10,515 nt of DNA from Parvularia atlantis (lineage: Eukaryota > Opisthokonta > Rotosphaerida), in assembly GCA_943704415.1 (NCBI GenBank), contig CALSCO010000964.1:1-10515 (forward strand). The letters run 5' to 3'. Of the stretch, positions 1 to 7,913 are shown piece by piece. The position numbers and the translations under genes were made by a program. Every line of letters begins with the position of its first letter. Positions within the stretch are counted from its first letter, which is position 1. Under the pieces are notes generated by a model that worked only from the letters and a program-made list of their open reading frames with translations, was not told the origin of the DNA and made no database searches.

Positions 1-22
1 CCCCCCTCAGCCTGGCGCGCAC
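1..22 (-). other. Partial intron at left edge (NAGPA-like gene)
   Basis: On the minus strand the exon ends after the first base of a Gly codon at position 23, and a GTGCGC donor follows at 22-17. The rest of the intron and all downstream exons are off the window. A CTGAG branch-like motif is already visible near position 9. Confidence 0.8.
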
Positions 23-1261
23 CATCCATGTTGACCGCGTTGACGAGGCCCAGGTGCGCGGCCAGGTCGGCGAGCTGGTACACGGTCATGCCGCGGCGCG
101 TCGAGTAGTTGCGCTCGACCTGCGCACGCTCGTGTCAGCGGCCCGCATGCGCACTCCGGCGGTGCTGAGCAGGCACCGTGACGAGGTACAGCCGTCCGTC
201 CGCGTCGTGGCCGACCATCGACCGCGCCGCGCTCTGGTCTAGAAACTCCTTCGACGGGCGCTCGACGCCGTAGCTGTCGCAGTAGTACGGCTCGCCGTCG
301 CGCACGATCCACAGCATGCCTGTACACGCGCACGTTCAGCACGCTCTCTGTCTGCCGCGTCGCGTTGGCAGCGCACCAGACACGAGCTCGGAGATCGGCA
401 GCGTGTCGCCCCAGAGCCGCGCCTGCGTGAGGTACCCGACCATGTACGAGCCATTCTGCGTCCCGCGCATGGTCAGCACCACTTGTGCACACGCAGGCGC
501 GCGCACGCACCTTGAGCAGCCCAAAGCTCACGTTCTCGATCCCGCTCACCTGCACCCGCCGCCCGCGCGAGAACACGTTGCCCACGCAGTCGCCCGAGCC
601 GCGGTTGAAGAAGCCCGCGTTGAGCGCGAGTTTGCAGCCGGCCGCTGCGGTTGCATCAGCGACCGGCCGCGCATGCACCCGCCCGCACGCGCACGCACCC
701 TTGGCCGTCGCAGATGTCGTGTACATGCCCGGGCAGCCAACGTTGCCCGGCGGCACGAACGAAAAGTGCCGCAGCGGGTTGTGCACGCGGTACACTGCGA
801 TCACGTTCAGTGCGTACCGCGTGCGCAGGGTGCCCCGCGCGCACCGAACGAGCGCGTGCCGTAGAAGTTGAGCACCCACGAGTCGACGATGGCCGGCAGC
901 GTCTCGTTCTGCGCGCTTTCGTCTCAGGGGTCTCAGCCATGCACGCCAGATGCGCACATCGTTCAGCACCGCGCCGGTGTGCACCACGTAGTCGTCTGCG
1001 CGCGTCTGTGGCGGCGTCGACCCGCTGCGCCGCGCGCGCCCCTCGATGCACTGCGCCGGGCATCGCGCCGGGTAGCACGTGGCGTCGCCGACCGCGCGTA
1101 CAGAGCGGAAGTCGGCAGCGCGTGCGGCCGCCGCGATCATCGCCAGCGCTGTCGTCGCCGCAGCGCGTGAGCAGCGCGTGAGCAGCGGCCCCCGGCGCCA
1201 GCGAGCAGCGCGCACCGAGCACGGCGAGCGGCAGGACGCGTCGCGGGCATGCATGCGGCAT
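1..1261 (-). CDS. NAGPA: NAGPA-like phosphodiester alpha-N-acetylglucosaminidase (uncovering enzyme), 3' end missing
   Basis: Exons on the complement: 1261-1216, 1148-958, 908-845, 794-699, 644-511, 455-377, 319-177, 119-23; about 283 residues are visible. In animals the enzyme removes the GlcNAc cap from GlcNAc-phosphomannose on lysosomal hydrolases in the trans-Golgi, exposing mannose-6-phosphate. The spliced protein starts with a convincing signal peptide (Arg-Arg, then a Leu/Ala/Val/Ile core ending ARA-ADF, residues 1 to about 26). Family landmarks follow: NPLRHFSFVPPG, LNAGFFNRGSGDCVGN (140-155), VSFGLLKNGSYMVGYL, SELVSGMLWIVRDG, GHDADGRLYLV, and LVNAVNMDG at the last visible exon, where human NAGPA has NAVNLDGGGS. 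An intron starts inside that glycine motif at position 22, so the end of the catalytic domain and any EGF-like, membrane or tail regions lie outside the window. The start gives the signal peptide and lies 24 bp from the divergent OST1 start. Residues 30-70 are not conserved enough to exclude another small intron. Family call is firm; exact substrate is inferred. Confidence 0.87.
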
Positions 1262-1285
1262 GGCTGGGCAGTTGCGAAGCGCATC
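1262..1285. promoter_or_regulatory. 24-bp divergent spacer between NAGPA-like and OST1 start codons
   Basis: Only 24 bp separate the two proposed ATGs. Both starts are followed by clear signal peptides, which supports them. The OST1 ATG has A at -3 and G at +4. No TATA-like element is visible. Both 5' leaders must be extremely short or overlap the opposite gene's first exon, so core promoter elements may sit inside coding sequence. Confidence 0.6.
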
Positions 1286-3714
1286 ATGGGCGTGCTGCGT
1301 CTCGTCCTCGTCCTCGTCCTCTTCGCGGCTGCGGCTGCGGCTGCGGCTGCTGCGGCGGCTGTTGCTGCTGCTGCTGCGCCGCTCAAGCACTCGAGCGTGA
1401 CGCGGACGGTGGACCTGACGGCGCAGATCGTGCGCGAGACCGTGCAGGCGCACGTCGTCAACGAGGGCGCGGCGCCGGTCAGCGCGTACGTCTTTGCGCA
1501 CCCGCAGGCCGAGCACGTTGTGCACGTCGAGGCGCGGCTGAAGGACAAGGACGCGAAGGAGGGCGGCAAGGACGCCAAGGACAAGGACGGGCGCGTGCTG
1601 GCGCCGACGTACAACGCCGCGTGCGTGTGCCGTGTGCCTACTTGCGCCGTGTGCGGCTGATCCCCCCTCTCTCTCTCGCAGCACGCGCCAGTGGACCGTG
1701 CAGCTGCCCGAGCCCATCGCGCCCGAGGGCGGCAAGGCGCACATCGTCCTCCGCTTCGCCCTCACCCACGTGCTCGCGCCCGTGCCCGCCGAGGCGCGCC
1801 AGCTCGACCCGCAGCGCATCAAGTGGACCGGCCGCATGCACTTCACCTCGCCCTACGCCTCGGCCAAGGCCCGCACGACGCTCCAGCTTGGCGCTGGCAA
1901 GGTAATCGACAAGACGGCCGAGGGCGCCACCGTCGAGGGCAGCAAGATCGTCTACACGACCACGCAGGACGTCGCGCCCAACGACGCCACGCCTCTCTTC
2001 GTGCACTACGAGACCGGCGCCCCCTTCGTCACTGTCGAGAAGCTCGTGCGCACGCTCGAGGTCTCGCACTGGGGCAACAACCTCGCGGTCGACGATGCGT
2101 TCAGGGTGCGCGCCGCGGAGCAAGGCACTTGCTGGCACAGCGCTGAGCCCGTCGCCGCGCGCGCAGGTCGAGCACACGGGCCCCAAGCTCAAGGGAACAT
2201 TCAGCCGCATCGACCACATGAAGGCGTACAACCGGCTCGAGGGGACGGCGATCGTGCAGAGCTTTGAGTTTGCGCTGCCCAAGGACGCGCAGGACGTCTA
2301 CTACTGGGACGTGATCGGCAACATCAGCACGAGGTGCGCGCCCGCTCTGCGCCCGCACGCGCGCGCGCGCGCACTGACCGCAGGAGCCACAGCCACCTGA
2401 GCCAGGAGCTGCGCCGCCAGTACCTCGTCATTGAGCCGCGCTTCCCGCTCTTTGGCGGCTGGCGCACGCAGTGGGCGCAGGGCTACAACCAGCCGCTGAG
2501 GTGCACTTGCGCGTGCTTCCCGTTCGCACGCCACGGCCTGATACGCACACAACAAAGCTCTGTGCTGCACCACGGCGCGTCGACGGGCTCGTACGTGCTG
2601 CGCGTGCCGTACGCGTGCCTATTTGAGGACGCCGTCGTGGACGACTTCACGCTCAAAGTCATCCTGCCCGAGGGCGCGAGGTGCGCTGCACTCTGCGCCA
2701 CGCTGGGTGGTACGCTGAGCCGTTGCGACACGCGCGCACAGCAACATCCGCTTCGAGCCTAGTGAGCTGGCCGAGTCGACGTCGATTGAGACGCAGCGCA
2801 CGTACCTCGACACGTACGGCCGCCCGATGCTGATCGTGCATAAGCACAACGTCGTGAACGAGCACGCGGTCGACGTGCTGGTGCGCGCGCGTTGTAGTGC
2901 CGCGGCGCGATGCGAGGCTGACACGCGTGACGGCGCGCCAGATCGCCTACGACCTGTCGACGACCTCGCTCGCCGGCGAGCCGCTGCTGCTGTTTGGGTT
3001 CTTCATGACGCTCTTCGCGCTCACGATCATCTACGTGCGGCTCGACCTGTCCATCTCCAAGGTGCGCGCGTGCACGCGCTGGCCGCCAAAGCGCACACCT
3101 GACGCGGAACCGCCGCAGGATGCGTCGGCCGAGCGGCGCGAGCGCGAGCGCGGCGTGATGTACGACGTCTTTGCGCTGCTGGTGCGGCGCGGCGCTCTGT
3201 GTACGCTGGCGGTGCTGACACGTGGCGCGCCGCAGGAGGACTTCAAGGGCGTCTTCCGCGCGTACGACGACGCGATCGAGCTCTTCCGCACCAGCCGCGA
3301 CAGCGCCGCCTTCAAGCAGGCGCGGGAGAAGATCGATGCGACGTTCGAGGTACGCGCCGCTGCCACGCGCGACCGAGACGCGTGCTGATGTGCGCGCGGC
3401 CGTGTGCAGGAGAAGGACAGCGCGCTCGCGACGCAGGAGGGGCTGCTCGCCGCGATCGACAAGGGGTCAGGCAACAAGGTGCGCCCTCGTTTCGCGCGCC
3501 TTGTGCGCTCACCGCCAACGCCCTTGCGCTTCAGATCGCTGAGCTGCGCCGCCGTCTGCGGGACAAGGCCGCGAAGCAGAAGAAGCTGCAGCAGGAGCTC
3601 AGCAACGCCAAGCCCGCAACGCGCGAGGCCTCGCAGGGCGCCGTCAGCGCGCTGCAGGAGGAGATCGCGGCGCTCGTCCAACAAATCGACGCGATCGTTG
3701 CGTCGCTAGACTGA
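1286..3714 (+). CDS. OST1: Ribophorin I / OST1, oligosaccharyltransferase subunit
   Basis: Exons: 1286-1620, 1682-2105, 2167-2333, 2393-2500, 2558-2680, 2742-2880, 2942-3061, 3119-3181, 3236-3349, 3410-3478, 3535-3714; 613 aa (human RPN1 is about 607). It is a non-catalytic subunit of the ER complex that transfers the lipid-linked glycan to Asn-X-Ser/Thr. A signal peptide (MGVLRLVLVLVLF plus an Ala run) starts the protein. Family landmarks: RTLEVSHWGNN, HTGPKLKGTFSR, LPKDAQDVYYWDVIGNIST, IEPRFPLFGGW, LKVILPEGA, TYLDTYGRP, a single membrane segment at about 447-464 ending TIIYVRLDLSISK, then a cytosolic heptad-rich coiled-coil tail of about 145 residues. A Lys/Asp/Gly-rich insert (about residues 87-105) is unusual. 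After removal of introns 3062-3118 and 3182-3235 the tail matches the human spacing up to the shared SRD motif. Divergent from the NAGPA-like gene, convergent with MSH1. Confidence 0.95.
1327..1380 (+). repeat. GCN trinucleotide tract coding for alanine in the OST1 signal peptide
   Basis: Imperfect GCG/GCT codon repeats encode twelve Ala, one Val and five Ala. The run forms the hydrophobic core and end of the OST1 signal peptide. It is the main low-complexity coding tract in the window and is likely to vary in length between strains. Confidence 0.85.
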
Positions 3715-3885
3715 CTGATGATGCCAGCGTGGCGGCTGCGGCGGCGGGCAGCGGCGGGGCTGGTTCGTTGTGTCCTGTCTCTGTGTTTGTGCATGCGCCC
3801 GTGTGTGCTCGGCGTGCCGCTGTGTGTGTGTGTGTGTGTCAGCTGTGCACTTTTGCGCAGAAGGGGTGCACAGCCGGCGAGCCAC
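3715..3885. other. 171-bp convergent 3' spacer between OST1 and MSH1
   Basis: This lies between the OST1 TGA (plus) and the MSH1 TGA (minus) and must hold both 3' ends. On the plus strand it is rich in TG and TGTTTG-like sequence, including the TG dinucleotide run. I see no AATAAA on either strand and no convincing open frame. Confidence 0.7.
3821..3839 (+). repeat. (TG)9 microsatellite
   Basis: Nine perfect TG units plus a final T, about 107 nt after the OST1 stop codon. Its transcript would be a GU-rich element of the sort used downstream of eukaryotic cleavage sites; that role is inferred. Confidence 0.9.
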
Positions 3886-6800
3886 TCAGGGCCCTCTGGT
3901 GCGCTGCAGAAAGTCAAAAAGCACGTCGTGTGCACGCCGCGGGCTCGTGTCATCCGGGTGCAGCCCGCGCAGCTCGTCCACGGCCTGCTTTAGTCGCAGT
4001 AGTGGGTCGTCAGGCTGCTGCGGTGGCTGTGACTGTGGTGGCGGCGGTTGCCCCGACTGCTGCTGCTGCCGCGCCTCGAGCTGCTCAAGCGTGGCGCGCG
4101 CGTCGGTGATCACCTCCTCCGGCAGCCCTGCGAACGCGGGGTGAGCAGCTGGCCAGCAAAAGACGCACGCGGTGCACCGGCCAGGCGCGCGACCTGAATG
4201 CCGTACGACTTGTCCGCGCGGCCCTTCTCAACGTGGTACGTGTACGCAAACGTGCCATCCTGCGTCAGGCGCGGCTTCAGCTGGTGCACACGCTGCGAGC
4301 GCGCGCATCGGCACGCACCGGCGCAAAGTGGATCGTCAACTTATAGCTCTGCGCATGTGGCAGCTGCTCCGCCATGCGCGCGACCTCGTGGTAGTGCGTT
4401 GCGAAGAGCGCGCGCGACCGGTTGACCGAGTGCAGGTGCCTGAGCGAGGCCCACGCGAGCGCCGTGCCGTCAAAGGTCGACGTGCCGCGCCCGATCTCGT
4501 CCATGATCACCTGCCAGTGCCCGGCGCGCGATCAGACCGCGCCCTGCGCCCTGCACACGCGCCAGCGCGCACGAGCGAGCGCGCCGTCGCATTGTTGAGG
4601 ATCGATGCGGTCTCCTGCATCTCGACCATGAACGTCGAGCGGTCGTTGACGAGGTCGTCCGACGCGCCGACCTGCCGCGCGTGCATGCGTCTCAGCCGCT
4701 TCGCAGCAGGAACAGCAGATGCGGTCGCACCCGGCTAAACAACTGATCGACGATGCCTATGCACGCCGAGCGCGCGGGCACAAACGAGCCCGTCTGCGCC
4801 ATAATCGCCAGGAGCGCGTTCTGTCGCAGGAACGTGCTCTTGCCGCCCATGTTTGGCCTGCGAGCGCGCCGAGCGTCAGTAGCGCAGTTGGCGACGGTCG
4901 TGTGGCGCACCCGGTCAGGAGCCATACGCGCCCGCTGTCACCCTCCAGCGTGCAGTCATTGGGCACAAACTGGTGCCCGCGCTCGGTGAGCGACGCGTCC
5001 ACGACGGCGTGCCTTTGCGCATGTGAGGCCAAGCCGCGCAGTGCATCGCCACGTGCGGCGCACCTCCCGTCAATCACGGCAAAGTCCGCGCCCGCCGTCA
5101 TCACCGGGCGGCAGTAGCCGCGCTTGCGCGCTATGAGCGCCAGCGACGACGCCACGTCCAGCTCGGCCAGCACCTTGGCCGCCTCGAGGATCGGCCCCGT
5201 CATGGCAAACACCTGCGCGGCCGCTCAGTGCCGTGTGTGCGACCTCGCTGCCCGCAAACACCTGCTCGCACAGCACCGAGAAGATGTGCTGCTCGCTCTC
5301 GAGCGCCGCGCCGGCTGCCTCGTCAATGTCCTTCTCGAACGCGACCAAGTCCTGGTGCGATCGCGCGCGATGAGCGTCGCGCGCCGTGCGACGGCGCAGC
5401 GCACCTTGGTCGAGAAGCGGTGCTTGTCCAGCAGCGACTGGCGCTTGACAAAGAGCGCGTTCTGTGCGAGATGCTCGGCGAAGCGCGACGAGACCTCGAT
5501 GTGGAAGCCGAGCACGCGGTTGTGCCGGATCTTCAGGCTCGGCACGCCCGTCTCAGTGCGGTAGCGCGCCTGCAGGCCGATAACGAGCTTGTGGCCGTCG
5601 TCGCGCAGGCTCTTCAGCCGGTCGAGCTCGGCCGAGTACCTTAGCATGGTCCGCGCGGCTCAGCAAGCATGCATGGCGTCCCGCAAGTGCTCACGCACCC
5701 CGGCTTCACGAACCCGCCGTCCTGCGCCGACAGCGGCGGCGACGGCTCGATCGCGTTGACGACGCTCACGACAAGCGACGAAAAGTCGGCCATGCGCGCC
5801 AGCAGCTCGGCCACGGGCGCGATGCGCAGCGCCGGGTCCGCTGGCGGCCACAGCCGTCAGGCCGCGGCTCGCGCGTGGCGGGTCACAGGAGGGGCGCACC
5901 AAACTTGCTCGAGAGCGTCGTAGTCTCGCGCAGTGTGTGCGCGATCGCGATCACGTCGCGCGGTCCACCCCGGCCAAGCGACAGCCGCTGCAAGCAGCGC
6001 TCGAGGTCGGAGCATTGCTGCGCCGACGCCTGAGCGACGTGCAAACACGCGCGCACACGGCCACGCCGCGCACCTTGAGCATGTGGCGCACAGCGTCGAT
6101 CATGTGCGGGTGCTCGGTGAACAGCTGCACGAGGTCGAGGCGCCCCTCGATCACCGACAGCGTCGTCGAGGGCGACTCTGCCGGGCAAGTCAGCGGCGCA
6201 CGCTCCGCAGCGGCAACGGCGCAACGCACGCAGGCGCGACAGCAGCAGGCGCGCGCCGGCAGGCGTCACGGCCTCGTCCAGCGTCGCGAGAAGGCTACCC
6301 GCACGCTCGCCGGCCGTCGACGTCGTCAGCTCGAGCGACTTGCTGCGCCACCCGGTCAGCACGGCAGTGCGTGTAGCTGAGCAGCAAGGCCGCACCGGGT
6401 GGACGGGTCCATGATGAGCGACGACGACAGCAGAAAGCGCGACGGCGCCTGGATGCGCGGCATGCGTCCGCGGTGCGTGCGGATGACGTACTGTGGCCGC
6501 GGTGTAAGGTCGTGGCATTGCGCGCACGCGGCGCACCTGCAGCAGCAGCGTCGCCGAGCCGATCTCAAGCCGGCTGAACTCGGAGTGCAGCTGCGAGGGC
6601 ACAACCGGCGCGAGGAACGGCAGCAGCCAGTCGTTGCCGATCTGCGCCAAGACAGTGAGTCCGCCGCACCCGTACGCGGCGCACGGGCGCGCTTGCCTCG
6701 TTGCGCTGCTCGGCCGCGTCCTGGTCGGCCAGCCACTGCGCGACTTCGGCGCGCTGACCTTCGTCAAACAGCGAGACGTGGTACTGCTTGAGCCGCCGCA

Positions 6801-7856
6801 GGTCGTCCATCTACGCGCGGCCCGCGTCGCACGCGCAGCCGATGCAGCCGACGCAGAGCCGGCGCAGGCGCACCATTGGCATCGCCGTCGGGAAGACGAC
6901 CTCCTTGGCCTGGATGCGCGCGAGGTCGCCCGCGAGGCTGCTGCGCGACGTCGGCGACATGCGGAACGCGCCTGGCGCACGGCAGGCGTCGGCCGCGGGC
7001 TGTGCAGACGACACGCGTGCGCCGCACCGGTCGAGAGGTCGAGCCAGGCGAGGCCCATGCTGTCGCCGTCGCCGGGCACGACCGCGGCGAGGTAGTGGTT
7101 GGCGCGCGGGTCGAGAAGGTTCTCCTCGACGAACGTGCCGGGCGTGATGACGCGCGTGACCTCGCGGCGCAGCACGGAGCCCTTGCGCTTGCGTGCCTGC
7201 ACGCTCGCAGTGAGCGATGGACCAGCGTCAGCGAGGCCGCACGCGACCTGCTCGGGCGTCTCGGTCTGCTCGCAGATCACGGCCGTGAGGTTTTTGCGGA
7301 TGAGCCGCTCGAGGTACGTGTCGAGCGCGTGGTGCGGGATGCCAGCGAGCGGGACCTCGCGGTTCTTGTACTTGCCGCGCTTGGTGAGGACGATGTCGAG
7401 TGCCTGCGACGCCCTGCGTGACCGCGCTCAGCACGGTGCGGGGCCCGCGCGGAGCACGGCGGCGCACTTGACCGCGTCCTCGAAGAACATCTCGTAGAAG
7501 TCGCCCATGCGGAACAGGAGGATGTGCTCCGGGTAGGCCGCCTTGACCTCGAGGTACTGGCGCATCATCGGCGTGAGCGCCTCGGCCGCACGCCGCGTCG
7601 CCGCCGCCGTTGTCCCCGATGCCGCCGCGCCGCCGCCGAGCGCCCCGATCTCGTCGTCGCCGTCGCCGCCGTCGTCCTGCTCCGCATCGTCGTCCGCGAT
7701 GAGCGTCGCCGCCGCCGCCTTGCCGCTGTCGCCCGCCCGCGTCGCCACCGCGCGCACGGTGCAGATCCGCCGCGCCGCCTGCGCCGCCTGCGCCGCCTGC
7801 ACCGCCGTCGCCGAACGCGGGCCCGTGAGACGGACGAGTAGCGCCACGGCTCGCAT
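3886..7856 (-). CDS. MSH1: MSH1-type MutS homologue, probably mitochondrial
   Basis: Exons on the complement: 7856-7458, 7403-7248, 7196-7028, 6971-6874, 6810-6685, 6641-6537, 6490-6396, 6342-6230, 6177-6074, 6017-5900, 5840-5699, 5639-5405, 5351-5262, 5212-5064, 5012-4911, 4857-4731, 4671-4573, 4510-4319, 4280-4178, 4127-3886; 987 aa. MutS proteins bind DNA mismatches and use ATP to act as sliding clamps. The sequence tracks bacterial MutS throughout: [12 protein letters not shown] with mismatch-reading F120-x-E122, [46 protein letters not shown], Walker A GPNMGGKS (734-741), DRSTFMVEM, Walker B VIMDE with [16 protein letters not shown] (about 845-851), and [17 protein letters not shown]. 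The N-terminus ([16 protein letters not shown], then RRICTVR) is Arg-rich without acids, as expected of a mitochondrial presequence, and is followed by an Asp-rich, low-complexity linker. A Gln/Pro-rich stretch precedes the C-terminal helical end. The MSH1 assignment rests on bacterial-like domains plus presequence; nuclear MSH2-6 fit less well. Confidence 0.94.
5213..5261 (-). other. MSH1 intron 13 (49 nt) flanked by a 12-bp direct repeat
   Basis: On the minus strand the intron runs from the unusual donor GTGTTT to GCGCAG. The sequence GCAGGTGTTTGC spans both splice junctions (plus-strand copies at 5205-5216 and 5254-5265), so each junction is AG|GT followed by the same bases. Splicing joins CEQ to VFAMTGP in frame. 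ACTGAG in the intron is a plausible branch site. Confidence 0.8.
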
Positions 7857-7872
7857 TCGAGCGCGCGCTCGA
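7857..7872. promoter_or_regulatory. 16-bp perfect palindrome TCGAGCGCGCGCTCGA
   Basis: A self-complementary block directly abuts the MSH1 start codon inside the divergent spacer. It could be a dimeric factor site or form a hairpin in the MSH1 leader. The function is not known; the symmetry is directly visible. Confidence 0.6.
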
Positions 7873-7913
7873 TGTTCGACTTGGTGACTGAGTGCCGCCG
7901 ACTGAGAGGCACC
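7857..7913. promoter_or_regulatory. 57-bp divergent MSH1-ILK promoter region
   Basis: The spacer between the MSH1 ATG (minus, 7856) and the ILK ATG (plus, 7914) is 57 bp. It starts with a perfect 16-bp palindrome. An in-frame upstream ATG for ILK at 7872 would add 14 residues, but ACCATGG at 7914 is a textbook initiation context and gives the length expected for ILK. No TATA-like box is visible. Confidence 0.6.

Noticed and set aside
7-1614. A 535-codon open frame on the minus strand
   Set aside because: It shares frame with some NAGPA-like exons but runs through several introns and through the antisense of OST1 exon 1. Its length is due to high G+C and few stop codons.
5883-7280. A 465-codon minus-strand frame in the MSH1 region
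   Set aside because: It mixes true exons with introns and wrong-frame stretches. Conserved MutS motifs switch frame at each splice junction.
3886-7856. A bacterial mutS gene (contaminant or recent transfer)
   Set aside because: The protein is bacterial-like, but 19 introns with the same donor and branch style as neighbouring genes show it is a resident nuclear gene.
7872-7913. Alternative ILK start at 7872 adding 14 residues
   Set aside because: It is in frame, but ACCATGG at 7914 is a much better context, and the ATG at 7872 overlaps the palindrome. It is kept only as a minor possibility.
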